From Variovorax paradoxus (GTDB lineage Bacteria > Pseudomonadota > Gammaproteobacteria > Burkholderiales > Burkholderiaceae_C), in assembly GCF_902712855.1 (NCBI RefSeq), contig NZ_LR743507.1, positions 124,001 through 188,000 of the forward strand: a stretch of 64,000 nt of DNA, read 5' to 3'. Numbering within the stretch: the first letter of the stretch is position 1; the number at the start of each line of letters is the position of its first letter. Both the position numbers and the translations under genes were made by a program. Below the pieces are notes generated by a model. The model made no database searches. It was not told where the DNA came from and saw only the letters and a program-made list of their open reading frames with translations. Shown piece after piece: positions 51,097 through 60,431 of the stretch.

Positions 51097-52071
51097 ATGA
51101 AGAAACTGTTCGCCCTTGCGGCGATTGCCACCGCAGCCATCGGTGCCCACGCCCAGGACTTTCCGGCGGGCAAGACCGTCACGCTCGTAGTGCCGTTCGC
51201 GGCCGGCGGCCCGACCGACCGTGTGGCGCGGGACCTCGCCGAAGCCATGCAGAAGACGCTCGGCACCACGATCGTGGTGGACAACACCGCGGGCGCGGGC
51301 AGTTCCATCGGCACCGCCAAGGTGGCGCGCGCCAACCCCGATGGCTACACGCTGCTGCTGAACCACATCGGCATGTCGACGATGCCGGCGCTGTATCGCA
51401 AGCTGCCCTTCAATGTCGAGAACGACTTCGAGTACCTGGGCATGGTCAACGAAGTGCCGATGACGCTGATCGGCAAGCCCGGCCTGCCAGCCAACAACTA
51501 CAAGGAACTGACGACCTGGATCGCTGCCAACAAGGGCAAGATCAACCTGGGCAACGCCGGCCTTGGCGCCGCATCGCACCTGTGCGGCCTGCTGTTCCAG
51601 AGCGCGCTGAAGGTCGAGATGACGCCCGTGCCCTACAAGGGAACGGCCCCGGCCATCGCCGACCTGCTGGGCGGCCAGATCGACCTGCTGTGCGACCAGA
51701 CCACCAACACCACGTCGCAGATCGAGGCCAAGAAGGTCAAGGCCTATGCCGTGACCACCGCCAAGCGCCTGACCACGCCCGCACTGAAGGACCTGCCCAC
51801 GCTCGACGAGGCCGGCCTGAAGGGCTTCGAAGTGACGATCTGGCACGGCGTGTACGCACCCAAGGGCACGCCCGCGCCGGTGCTGAAGAAACTCAACGAG
51901 GCCATCAAGGCCGCCATGAAGGACCCGGGCTTCATCAAGCGCGAGGAAGCGCTGGGCGCGGTGATCACCACCGACAGCCGCACCGAACCGGCGGAACACA
52001 AGAAGTTCGTCTCGGCCGAGATCGCCAAGTGGGGCCCGATCATCAAGGCCGCCGGCGTGTACGCCGACTGA
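51097..52071 (+). CDS. Bug/TctC-family substrate-binding protein
   Basis: A 324-residue periplasmic receptor with a signal peptide (about 1-19, ending GAHAQD) and motifs KTVTLVVPFAAGGPTDRVAR, VDNTAGAGSSIGTA and NLGNAGLGAASHLCG. Three cysteines are unusual for the family. As with the other copy, no TctA/TctB membrane genes adjoin. A terminator follows its stop by about 30 bp, so it is a single-gene unit. Confidence 0.9.
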   Translation: MKKLFALAAIATAAIGAHAQDFPAGKTVTLVVPFAAGGPTDRVARDLAEAMQKTLGTTIVVDNTAGAGSSIGTAKVARANPDGYTLLLNHIGMSTMPALYRKLPFNVENDFEYLGMVNEVPMTLIGKPGLPANNYKELTTWIAANKGKINLGNAGLGAASHLCGLLFQSALKVEMTPVPYKGTAPAIADLLGGQIDLLCDQTTNTTSQIEAKKVKAYAVTTAKRLTTPALKDLPTLDEAGLKGFEVTIWHGVYAPKGTPAPVLKKLNEAIKAAMKDPGFIKREEALGAVITTDSRTEPAEHKKFVSAEIAKWGPIIKAAGVYAD

Positions 52072-52100
52072 TCGCCTGACTTCACCGAAGCAGCCGCAAG

Positions 52101-52135
52101 GCCGCCTGAGTCCCCCGGGGCCAGGCGGCTTTTTT
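52101..52135 (+). terminator. Intrinsic terminator after the Bug receptor gene
   Basis: GCCGCCTG and CAGGCGGC form a perfect 8-bp stem followed by a run of six T residues. Confidence 0.85.
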
Positions 52136-52198
52136 GTTTATGCTCGCCGGGCTTTTTCTTCGCGCCCTGCCCGGCCCCCTTCCGCAGCCCTCATTTCC

Positions 52199-52939
52199 AT
52201 GCGACGTCGCACCCTGCCCGTACCGGCCTTGCTGGCCCTGTTCGCGCACACGGGCATGGCCGCGCAACCGGACACGCAGACCCTGCTCTGGATGTGGGAC
52301 AGGCCGCAGCTCTTCTCGTCCTTGCCCGAGGGAACGGGCATTGCCTACCTGCACGCCACGGTGCGCCTGAGCGGCGCGCAGAGCCGCACGACCTGGCGCC
52401 AGTGGCCGCTGCGCATCGCGCCCGGCGTCACGGTGTTGCCGCTGGTGCATGTCGCGCTCGACAACCTCGCGCCCTCGCCGCTCGACGATGCCCAGCAGCA
52501 GGCCATCGCCGCTGCGCTGGCGCACGCCGCGGCGCACAGCCGCTCGGGCTGGGTCCAGCTCGACTTCGAGGCGCGCCGCAGCCAGCGCGAAGCGTACGTC
52601 GCGCTGCTGCAGCGCCTGCAGCCGATGCGCGAGCGCGGCCTGCGGCTCTCGGCCACTGCATTGGCCTCGTGGTGCATGGACGATGCGTGGCTGCCCGCCG
52701 GGCTGCTCGACGAGATCGTGCCGATGTACTTCCGCATGGGTGCGGACGCCGCGCCCATCCGCCGGCGCCTGCAGGCCACAGGCGCCGCGCCGGTGCCGGC
52801 CTGCCGCGATGCCGCGGGGCTGCTGCTGGGCGAGCCGTCGCCCGCGCTGGCCGGTGTGAAGCGGCGCTACGTGTTCCACACGGGCGCCTGGAAAAAGGAA
52901 GATTTCGAAAAGATCGACACCAGGGACGCCAATCGATGA
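52199..52939 (+). CDS. Exported protein of DUF3142 type
   Basis: A 246-residue protein with a signal peptide (about 1-22, ending GMAAQP). It reads TLLWMWDRPQLFSSLPEGTG, then WVQLDFEARRSQREAYVALLQRL and SATALASWCMD, consistent with the DUF3142 family as I recall it, a TIM-barrel-like fold of unknown activity. Its stop overlaps the next gene by ATGA, so the two form a coupled pair and probably act together outside the cytoplasm. Confidence 0.7.
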   Translation: MRRRTLPVPALLALFAHTGMAAQPDTQTLLWMWDRPQLFSSLPEGTGIAYLHATVRLSGAQSRTTWRQWPLRIAPGVTVLPLVHVALDNLAPSPLDDAQQQAIAAALAHAAAHSRSGWVQLDFEARRSQREAYVALLQRLQPMRERGLRLSATALASWCMDDAWLPAGLLDEIVPMYFRMGADAAPIRRRLQATGAAPVPACRDAAGLLLGEPSPALAGVKRRYVFHTGAWKKEDFEKIDTRDANR

Positions 52940-55383
52940 CTTCATTTCCGATCTCGCGCACAGTGCGCACGCTGCGTGCCGGCTTCCGGCTGCTCGCGCT
53001 CGCCGCATCGCTCGGCGCGGCCGCCGCCCATGCCAGCGGCGGCTACGACCCGGTCGACCTGTTCTTCGCCACCACGCGACCCGACCAGCCGGTGCGCGAG
53101 TTCCTTGAACGGCCCGCCGGCTACTACACCGACTACCTCGTGCCGTACCAGGTGCTCTGGTACTGGCGCCTGCATGGGCAGGCGTTTTCGCCCGACGCGG
53201 TGCGTGCGTTCTCCGATCTGCTCGCGAAGCTGCCGCGCGAGGACAACGGAATGGACGACACCGACACCGCGTGGTCCGCGTGGCGCGAAGCGCGCGGCGC
53301 GGCCTACGCGAAGCTGGGCCATCCGCTGCCCGCTTCGCAGGCGCCGGCCGTGCCGCCCTCGCAGCAGGCGCCGCAATGGAACGCCGACAGCCTGCAGGCG
53401 AGTCCCAGCTGCTTCTACGGCGACGCCTTCCGCAACGCCGCGGGCACGCTCGGCCAGCGCATGGAACGCGTCGCGGGCGACAAGGCCGCCGGTCCGTTCG
53501 TGCTGCACTGGCTGCACGCGCAGGACGCGGTGTTCGACAGCTGCAGCGAGAAGGCCGCCACACCCTCGGCCGCGGCGCCGGCGCTTCCGGCCAACGCGCC
53601 TGCGTGGCTCAAGGCCGACCATGCCTATCAACTGGCCGCGCAGCGCTTCTATACCGGCGACCTCGAAGGCGCCGACAGCGCCTTCGCCGCGATCGCCGCC
53701 GACAAGGCCAGCGCGTGGCGCGACCTCGCGGCCTACATGCGGCTGCGCGTGCTGGCGCGGAACAACCCGGGCGGCGAGCCGGCGTACTCGGACAGCGACG
53801 GCCCCGGCAAGGAAAGCGCGGAGGCGCTGAAGCAGCAGGCCGCACTCACGAAGGAGGTCGACGCCATCGCGCTGCCGCTGCTGAAGAACCCGCGCCTGCA
53901 GGCGCTGCATCCGTCGGTGCACCGGCTGGCCGAGGCGCTGCGCATCCGCTACCTGACTCCCGGCACGCGGCTGCAGAGGCTCTCGGACGGCCTGAAGACA
54001 CCAGGCGACCCCGACGCGGCAGCGGCCCGGTTGCTGCTGCTGAACCACGAATTCCGCATTTGCGCCATCGTCGGCTGCTCGTATGTCGGGCCCGGGCAGA
54101 AGTCTGACCTGGTGCAGTGGCTCAGCACGGTGCGCGGCTTCGACGGCCCGTCGGGCGGACTCGCGTCGCAGGACAAATGGCGCGAAAAGTTCAGCTGGAG
54201 CAGCTACCAGCGCACCCGTGACCTCGCCTGGCTCATGGCCGCCGCGAGCCTGGTGCCGGTGAACGCGGCAGCCGGCGACCAGCGCGAGGCCGAGCTTCAA
54301 TCGGCGCTGGCCGCCGTGCCCGAGGACCACCTCGCGCGCTTCGCCGCCACGCAATTGCGCGCCCAGCGAATGTTCGCGCAGGGCCGCTTCGAGGCGGCGC
54401 GCGAGCTGGTCGCGGGCTCGGCCGATTCGCCGCTGATCGCGCACAGCCTCTCGGGCCGGAACCTCGTGAAGGCGCTGCTGCTGCCCACGGCAGCCTCGGA
54501 AGAAGAGTGGCGCCGCCTGGCGATCCGCCCGGTGGTCGCGCGCAGCGACCCCGAGGCGATGGAGGCCAGGCCGAGCGCGACGCCGCTGGCCAGTGCCTTC
54601 GACGACGACGTGGTGCGCTTCCTGAACACGCGCGCACCGCTGCCGATGTGGCTGCGACTGGCGGCCGACCCCGCGCTGGCGCCCGCATTGCGCGACACGC
54701 TGCTGGAGACCGCGTGGACGCGCGCCGTGCTGGCCGGTGACTACGCCACCGCCCGGCGCGCCGCGCAGCTGCGCGTGGCTTCTGCGCCGGCGGCGCCCGC
54801 CAAGGGCGCCGACCCCATCGCGGGCATCCGGCGCTCCGTGACGCTGGCCACGGCCGACACCGCCGCATGGCGGCGGCTGCTGCTGGAGCGCATGGCCAGC
54901 ACCACCGAGACGCTGCAGCCGCCGCACTGGCCCGCCGCGGGCTGGGACATCCGGCCCACGCCGCTGCAGCCTGCGCTGGACCTGGCTTCGCGGCGCAACA
55001 CTGTCCCCGGCACCTACGGCAAGTGGTGCACCCCGCTCGGCGTGCCCGCATCGGGGCCGGAGGCTGCCGGCCCCGCCGAGTTCGAGATGCCCGCCTTCCT
55101 GCCGCAGGCCGAGCGCACGCAGCAGGCCGCGCTGGTCGCCAGGCTGCGCACGGTGCCTCAGGACTCGGTCTACTTCACGCAGGAAAGCCTGGCGCTGATG
55201 CAACGCGACAAGGCCGACCCGCTGGTGCCGCAGGCGCTGTCGCTGGCCGTGAAGATGGCGCGCTACACCTGCCCGGACAAGACGGTGGGCGACTGGTCGC
55301 GCAAGGGCCTCCAGGTCCTGCACGCGAACTACCCGAAGTCGACCTGGGCCGCGAACACGCCGTACTGGTACGGCGGCCGGTAA
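52936..55383 (+). CDS. Large exported helical-repeat protein, function unknown
   Basis: An 815-residue protein with a signal peptide (about 1-37, ending AAAHASGG) and no further membrane segment. It is largely alpha-helical with TPR-like spacing of Ala/Leu-rich segments (for example HAYQLAAQRFYTGDLEGADS and AATQLRAQRMFAQGRFEAA). The start at 52936 overlaps the DUF3142-type gene by ATGA. I recognise no catalytic motif. A scaffold or carbohydrate/protein-binding role in the periplasm is a guess from architecture. Confidence 0.75.
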   Translation: MTSFPISRTVRTLRAGFRLLALAASLGAAAAHASGGYDPVDLFFATTRPDQPVREFLERPAGYYTDYLVPYQVLWYWRLHGQAFSPDAVRAFSDLLAKLPREDNGMDDTDTAWSAWREARGAAYAKLGHPLPASQAPAVPPSQQAPQWNADSLQASPSCFYGDAFRNAAGTLGQRMERVAGDKAAGPFVLHWLHAQDAVFDSCSEKAATPSAAAPALPANAPAWLKADHAYQLAAQRFYTGDLEGADSAFAAIAADKASAWRDLAAYMRLRVLARNNPGGEPAYSDSDGPGKESAEALKQQAALTKEVDAIALPLLKNPRLQALHPSVHRLAEALRIRYLTPGTRLQRLSDGLKTPGDPDAAAARLLLLNHEFRICAIVGCSYVGPGQKSDLVQWLSTVRGFDGPSGGLASQDKWREKFSWSSYQRTRDLAWLMAAASLVPVNAAAGDQREAELQSALAAVPEDHLARFAATQLRAQRMFAQGRFEAARELVAGSADSPLIAHSLSGRNLVKALLLPTAASEEEWRRLAIRPVVARSDPEAMEARPSATPLASAFDDDVVRFLNTRAPLPMWLRLAADPALAPALRDTLLETAWTRAVLAGDYATARRAAQLRVASAPAAPAKGADPIAGIRRSVTLATADTAAWRRLLLERMASTTETLQPPHWPAAGWDIRPTPLQPALDLASRRNTVPGTYGKWCTPLGVPASGPEAAGPAEFEMPAFLPQAERTQQAALVARLRTVPQDSVYFTQESLALMQRDKADPLVPQALSLAVKMARYTCPDKTVGDWSRKGLQVLHANYPKSTWAANTPYWYGGR

Positions 55384-55413
55384 GAGAGGTCGCCGTGGAG
55401 CGAATGCCCCGGC

Positions 55414-57528
55414 CTACTTCGGCCGGATCGCGTCCGCCGTGCCCTGGATGAAGGCCTTGATGCTCTCAATGTCGTCGCCCGACAGCTTGCCCGTGAAGTC
55501 GGGCATGCCGCGCGCCATGGCCGGGCCCTTCAATATGAACTTGTCGAGGTTCTCGATGTAGGCCGCATCGAGGTAGCCAAGGTTCGGGATGTTGCCGCCG
55601 CGGTCCACGCCCGGCACGCCGTGGCAGAACACGCAGTTGCTCACGTACAGCATGGTGCCGGCCTGGACCTTGGCGGGGTCGTACTTCACGCCCTGCACCA
55701 GCTTGGCCATGCGGTACTCCACGAAGTCCGGCATCTTGGCCGTGCCGCCCACCGCGAAGGTGTAGACCGTGCCCGGCCCCTGCTTTTCGGTGGCGCGCTG
55801 CGCCAGCCCGTACACGCCGCCCCAGCCCACGGCCACCGACACATACTGCTTGCCGTCCACCATGTAGGTCGAAGGTGCCGCCACCACGCCGGTGCCGGTG
55901 GGCGTCTCCCAGAGCTTCTCGCCGGTCTTGGCGTTGTAGGCCAGCAGGCGGCCGTCGGCCGTGCCCTGGAACACCAGGTTGCCGGCGGTGGTGAGCGTGC
56001 CGCCGTTCCAGGGCGACACGTAGTCCACGCCCCAGGCCTCCTTCTGCGCCACCGGGTCCCAGGCCACCAGGCGGCCGAAGGGCTTGCTCTTCGGCGGCTC
56101 GGCGTTGGCGAACTTGCCGAGATTCCAGCCCAGGCCCGCGTGCGGGCGGCCCGGCACGTCCTCGTTGAACTTCCAGTCCTTGTCGTCCATCAGGTTGATC
56201 GGCACGTGCTGCGACGGCAGGTAGGCCAGGCCGGTCTGCGGGTTGAACGACATCGGGTGCCAGTTGTGCGCGCCGAACGGGCCCGGAATGGCGTCGCCGG
56301 GCTTGGTGGTGTCGCGCGCCGCAGCGATCTCGATGGGCCGGCCGTTCCTGTCGTAGCCCGTGGCCCAGTTCACCTCGGTGAAGTTCTTCGCCGAGATGAA
56401 CTTGCCGTTGGTGCGGTCGATGACGAAGAAGAAGCCGTTCTTCGGCGCATGCAGCAGCACCTTGCGCGCCTTGCCGTCGACCTTCATGTCGGCGAGGATC
56501 ATCGACTGCGTGGAGGTGTAGTCCCAGTTGTCGCCGGGCGTCTCCTGGTAGTGCCACTTGTACTTGCCGGTGTCGGGGTCGAGCGCCACCACCGAGCCCA
56601 GGTAGAGGTTGTCGCCGCCCTTGGGGCTGCGCGCCTTGTGCGACCACGGCGAGCCGTTGCCGGTGCCCACGTACATCAGGTTGAGCTCGGGGTCGAAGGC
56701 GAAGCTGTCCCACGCGGTGCCGCCCCCGCCGGCCTCCCAGTACTTGCCGCCGGGGTCCCAGGTCTTCGCTGCCTTGGCCATCGAGGCGTCCTCGAAGGGC
56801 TTGGCCGGGTCGCCCGGCACCACGAACCAGCGCCACTTCTGGTCGCCGGTCCTGGCGTCGTAGGCGGTCACGAAGCCGCGCACGCCGTACTCCGCGCCGC
56901 CGTTGCCGATGATGACCTTGCCCTTGAAGACGCGCGGCGCGCCGGTGATGGTGTAGCTGCCCTTCTGGCCGGCGATGGTGTCCTTCTCCCACACCTTCTG
57001 GCCGGTGGCCGCGTCCAGCGCGATCAGGCGGCCGTCGTAGGCCGCCACGTAGACCTTGCCTTCGTACAGCGCCACGCCGCGGTTCACCACATCGCAGCAG
57101 CCCCTGAAGCCCTTGGACTTGTCGACCTGCGGATCGAAGGTCCACAGCTTCTGCCCGGTGCGCGTGTCGATCGCGTGCACCACGCTCCAGGAGGCCGTGA
57201 CGTACATGATGCCGTCCACCACCAGCGGCGTGGCTTCCACGCCGCGTGTCGACTCGAGGTTGTACGACCACACCAGCCCCAGCTGCTTCACGTTGCCGGC
57301 GTTCACCTGGTCGAGCTTGCTGAAGCGGGACTCCGCATAGTCGAGGCCGACGCTGGGCCAGTCGGGCGTCTTCTGCGCCGCGTTGGCGCGGATGAAGCCG
57401 CCGTCGATCCGCTTCACCGCAGCGGCCGCCCGCTCCTGCGGCGTGGTCTGCGCCGCGGCGCCCGTCAATGCGCCCAGGCACAGCCATGTGCCGGCGAGCG
57501 TCCGCAGCCCGGAGTGTGTTGTCGTCAT
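55414..57528 (-). CDS. PQQ-dependent quinohemoprotein alcohol dehydrogenase
   Basis: A 704-residue periplasmic enzyme with a signal peptide (about 1-24). The eight-bladed PQQ propeller shows the vicinal-cysteine pair GCCD, repeated tryptophan-docking motifs (GQKLWTFD, GQKVWEKD) and the active-site region PGDNWDYTS. The C-terminal domain is a cytochrome c with the haem motif CVFCH and a probable Met ligand in GMPDF, making it a type II quinohemoprotein that oxidises primary alcohols and passes electrons to a c-type or azurin carrier. GGAG lies 8 nt before the ATG at 57528. It is divergent from a GAF/HTH regulator. Confidence 0.93.
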   Translation of the reverse strand: MTTTHSGLRTLAGTWLCLGALTGAAAQTTPQERAAAAVKRIDGGFIRANAAQKTPDWPSVGLDYAESRFSKLDQVNAGNVKQLGLVWSYNLESTRGVEATPLVVDGIMYVTASWSVVHAIDTRTGQKLWTFDPQVDKSKGFRGCCDVVNRGVALYEGKVYVAAYDGRLIALDAATGQKVWEKDTIAGQKGSYTITGAPRVFKGKVIIGNGGAEYGVRGFVTAYDARTGDQKWRWFVVPGDPAKPFEDASMAKAAKTWDPGGKYWEAGGGGTAWDSFAFDPELNLMYVGTGNGSPWSHKARSPKGGDNLYLGSVVALDPDTGKYKWHYQETPGDNWDYTSTQSMILADMKVDGKARKVLLHAPKNGFFFVIDRTNGKFISAKNFTEVNWATGYDRNGRPIEIAAARDTTKPGDAIPGPFGAHNWHPMSFNPQTGLAYLPSQHVPINLMDDKDWKFNEDVPGRPHAGLGWNLGKFANAEPPKSKPFGRLVAWDPVAQKEAWGVDYVSPWNGGTLTTAGNLVFQGTADGRLLAYNAKTGEKLWETPTGTGVVAAPSTYMVDGKQYVSVAVGWGGVYGLAQRATEKQGPGTVYTFAVGGTAKMPDFVEYRMAKLVQGVKYDPAKVQAGTMLYVSNCVFCHGVPGVDRGGNIPNLGYLDAAYIENLDKFILKGPAMARGMPDFTGKLSGDDIESIKAFIQGTADAIRPK

Positions 57529-57605
57529 CGCAGGTCTCCTTTGTGCCGCCAAGGATCGTTCGCACGGGCTGCGCGTTCATCTTCGGGATTTCCCCAGTCC
57601 GGTGC

Positions 57606-57622
57606 TGTTCCATTGCGGAACA
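57606..57622. promoter_or_regulatory. Inverted repeat TGTTCC-N5-GGAACA
   Basis: A perfect 6-bp inverted repeat with a 5-bp centre in the space between the alcohol dehydrogenase and its divergent regulator. It is a good candidate operator for the Fis-type HTH regulator. Confidence 0.5.
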
Positions 57623-57672
57623 CATTCAGCGCTGGCCCCGACCCCCACCCCATGCAGGGAGGCAACGAACCC

Positions 57673-58962
57673 ATGGCCCTCGACCGAACCGGCAGGCTCG
57701 GCACGCCCGGTGCGCCGCGCCAGCTCTTCGCCAGCACGCCCGCGCAGCGCGTGGCGCTCGCGCGGCAGCAGTTCTTCGAAGAAGGCGTGCGCCCCTCGGG
57801 CCTCATCGGCGAGGCGGTGATCCAGTCGTGGATGCGCTGCAACCGCGCCCATGCCGACCGCCAGCGCATCGTGCCCTTCGACCCCGTCACGCCGAGCCGG
57901 CTGCATGCTACGCTGGCGCGCAACCGCGAGCTGCTCGAGGTGGCGCGGCGCGAGCTGGTGCAGATGGAGCACGCGCTCGCGGGCACAGACTGCCGCGTGA
58001 TCCTCACCGACCGCGAAGGCGTGGTGGTGCACGTCACCCAGCAGCCCGCCAGCACGCACCAGCCGGTGCTGTGCAAGACAGCGCGCGTGGGCGTGAACAT
58101 CTCCGAGCGCGTGGTGGGCACCACCGCGCCGGGCATCGTGGCGACCACCGGCCAGGCCTGCACGGTGGACGGTGCCGAGCACTACTTCGACGTGCTGTGC
58201 CACATGCAATGCGCCGCGGCGCCGATCCGCGGCGTGAGCGGCGAGCTTGCAGGCGTGCTCGACCTCACGGTGGAGGCGCGGCGCTTCGGCTTCGACGCGG
58301 CATCGATGGTGGCGCTCTACGCCACCACCATCGAGAACCGCCTGCTGCAGGCGCAGTCGCGCGACCACCTGATCCTGCGCTTCCAGGCCAGCCCCACGCT
58401 GCTGGGCACGCCGCTGGAGGCGCTCGCGGGCATCGCGCCCGACGGCACCATCGCATGGCTCAACAACGCTGGCGCCCGCCTGCTCGGACGGCTGCCCGAG
58501 GCGGCGAACGAGCGCGACGTCGAATGCCTGCTCGGCCACGACCTGGCCAGCCTGCTGCGGCTCGGGCGCCGCGACGCCGCGCAGCCGCTGCGCCTGGCGA
58601 GCGGCCTGGGCGTGTGGGTGCAGGCGCACCTGAAGAGCCCGGACGGCGCGGACTTCCGGCACGCGGTGACGATGCCGGCCGAGGCGGAGCCGATCGCGAT
58701 CGATCGCGGCGCGCAGACGCCGGCCCCCGTTGCACGCGAAGCCGACGGCGAACGCGAGCCCCATGCCGAGACGCTGCGCGAGCACAGCCGCAAGCTGATC
58801 GAGGAGACGCTCGCGGCGCACGACGGCAACGTCTCGCAGGCGGCGCGGCAGTTGCGCGTGTCGCGTGGCACGCTGTACCGGCGGCTGCGCGGCTGGCGCG
58901 AGGCCGAGGCCGTGCCGGACGAAAGCAGGTGCGACGACCGCGGCGAAGGCGAAGGCGTCTGA
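57673..58962 (+). CDS. AcoR-like regulator lacking the AAA+ domain (GAF plus Fis-type HTH)
   Basis: A 429-residue regulator. The N-terminal sensory half resembles AcoR-type activators (SWMRCNRAHADR, LTDREGVVVHV, GVNISERVVGTTAPG) with a GAF-like fold and two Cys-containing stretches (DVLCHMQCAAAPIRG). A PAS-like segment follows (about 255-345). The C-terminus is a Fis-type HTH (GNVSQAARQLRVSRGTLYRR). No AAA+ Walker motifs lie between, so it cannot act as a normal sigma-54 activator. The start at 57673 has GGGAGG 10 nt upstream. It is divergent from the PQQ dehydrogenase and probably regulates it. Confidence 0.85.
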   Translation: MALDRTGRLGTPGAPRQLFASTPAQRVALARQQFFEEGVRPSGLIGEAVIQSWMRCNRAHADRQRIVPFDPVTPSRLHATLARNRELLEVARRELVQMEHALAGTDCRVILTDREGVVVHVTQQPASTHQPVLCKTARVGVNISERVVGTTAPGIVATTGQACTVDGAEHYFDVLCHMQCAAAPIRGVSGELAGVLDLTVEARRFGFDAASMVALYATTIENRLLQAQSRDHLILRFQASPTLLGTPLEALAGIAPDGTIAWLNNAGARLLGRLPEAANERDVECLLGHDLASLLRLGRRDAAQPLRLASGLGVWVQAHLKSPDGADFRHAVTMPAEAEPIAIDRGAQTPAPVAREADGEREPHAETLREHSRKLIEETLAAHDGNVSQAARQLRVSRGTLYRRLRGWREAEAVPDESRCDDRGEGEGV

Positions 58963-58972
58963 AGCCGGCGCG

Positions 58973-60130
58973 TCAGGCGAGGGCGCGCGCCAGCGCCCGC
59001 GCGCGGCGCGCCTTCGCATCGGGCTGCAGCGGGCGCAGGTATTCGTGCAGTGCCAGCGCGGCCGCGCCTACGGCCGCCGCCAGTTCGCCGTAGCGCGCGG
59101 TCCGCAGGTCGGGCGCCGGCATGCCCGCGCCATCGGCATGGCGCCTGACGCTTTCGAATGCGGCCTGCGCAAAGCCGCCGTGCTCCGCGCAGGCCTTGCC
59201 GCCGAGCACGATCGCACGCGGGTTGAAGGTGACCCACAGGTTCTGCAGCAGCACGCCGAAGAACGCGGCCGCACGCTGCCTGTCGGCGCCTTCGCGCTCG
59301 AGCACGCGCGAGCCGAAGAAGGCCTCCGCGCAGCCGCGCCGGCCGCACGAGCACAGCGGCCCGTCGAGCTGGAGGATGGTGTGGCCGATCTCGCCGGCCA
59401 TGCCCTGCGCGCCGGTGAAGAGCCGGTCGTTGAGCACCACGCCCGCGCCCACGCCCACGTCGCAGTTGACGAACACCAGCGGGTCTTCGCCGTCGCGGCC
59501 CTCGCCCGCGGCGAATTCGTATTCGCCGAGCGCCGCCGCGTCGGCATCGTTCTGCAGCTGCACCGTGACACCCGGCAGGCCGACGGCGGCAAAGGCCTCC
59601 TCGAGCGCGGGCAGCAGGCTCACGTTGCGCCAACCGAGGTTGGGTGCGAAGCGCACGACGCCGGTGCAGTCGTCCACCGCGCCGGGCACGCACACGCCGA
59701 TGCTCGACAGGTTCAGGCCGCGCTTCTCCAGCTGCGCGTTCGCGGCCGCGGCCATGCGCGCCACCTGCGCGCAAACGCCGGCCGGCGAGCCATTGCCCAG
59801 CGCATGGGTGTTCGAGTACAGCACCTCGCCCTGCAGCGACACGCAGGCCAGGCGCACCGTCTCCACCGCGATCTCCACGCCCATGAGGGCACGCACGCCG
59901 ACGTCGATCTGCAGCGGCGTCGACGGCCGCCCGAGCCCGTCGGCCGGCGCGGTGCCGCCCTCGCTGAGCCAGCCTTCGTCGATCAGCTCGCGCACCAGCA
60001 GGCTCACCGTCGATTTGGTGAGGCCGCTCTGGATGGCGAGCCGCGCGCGCGACAGGCCGGGCTGCGCGCGAAGCAGCCGCAGCAGCACGCTGCGGTTCAT
60101 GCGCTTGAGCAGCTGCTGGTCACCGGTCAT
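58973..60130 (-). CDS. ROK-family transcriptional regulator, XylR-like
   Basis: A 385-residue ROK protein: N-terminal winged HTH (LSRARLAIQSGLTKSTVSLL) followed by a sugar-kinase-like domain with NDADAAALGEYEFA and the zinc motif region CSCGRRGCAE. It lacks nothing obvious for sugar binding. The gene is downstream of the xylose-type ABC genes on the same strand, separated by a triple repeat array. It is the likely repressor acting at the inverted repeat upstream of the binding-protein gene. Confidence 0.88.
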   Translation of the reverse strand: MTGDQQLLKRMNRSVLLRLLRAQPGLSRARLAIQSGLTKSTVSLLVRELIDEGWLSEGGTAPADGLGRPSTPLQIDVGVRALMGVEIAVETVRLACVSLQGEVLYSNTHALGNGSPAGVCAQVARMAAAANAQLEKRGLNLSSIGVCVPGAVDDCTGVVRFAPNLGWRNVSLLPALEEAFAAVGLPGVTVQLQNDADAAALGEYEFAAGEGRDGEDPLVFVNCDVGVGAGVVLNDRLFTGAQGMAGEIGHTILQLDGPLCSCGRRGCAEAFFGSRVLEREGADRQRAAAFFGVLLQNLWVTFNPRAIVLGGKACAEHGGFAQAAFESVRRHADGAGMPAPDLRTARYGELAAAVGAAALALHEYLRPLQPDAKARRARALARALA

Positions 60131-60137
60131 CGGTACT

Positions 60138-60410
60138 CCCCCAGGCTTCGCGCACTTCGTGTCGCTTCTCCTCCCCCCTCACCGGGGGCGACACCGGCGG
60201 CCCGGCAAAGCCGGTTCCGCGGTGTCCCTGGCACACCCCCAGGCTGCGCGCACTTCGTGTCGCTGCGCCTTCCCCCTCGCCGGGGGCGACACCTGCGGCC
60301 CGGTGATTCTTGGCTCGCCCCCAGGCTTCGCGCACTGCGTGTCGCTGCGCCTACCCGCTTGCAGGTGGCGACACCGGCGGCCCGGCGGCGCCGGTTCCGC
60401 GGTGTTCCTC
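60138..60410 (+). repeat. Tandem array of three copies of the dispersed intergenic repeat
   Basis: Three head-to-tail units begin at about 60138, 60236 and 60318, each with CCCCCAGGCT and the GCGCACTTCGTGTCGC core (GCGCACTGCGTGTCGC in unit 3). Units 1 and 3 end in the GCCGGTTCCGCGGTG hairpin arm; unit 2 is truncated at its right end. They fill the whole space between the ROK gene and the ABC ATPase gene and run opposite to the flanking genes. Confidence 0.85.
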
Positions 60411-60431
60411 GAAGGAACCGCGGGGCTGCCA

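Noticed and set aside
60138..60410. Triple repeat considered as an insertion sequence or CRISPR
   Set aside because: No transposase frame and no unique spacers between units; the units match the single-copy intergenic repeats elsewhere.
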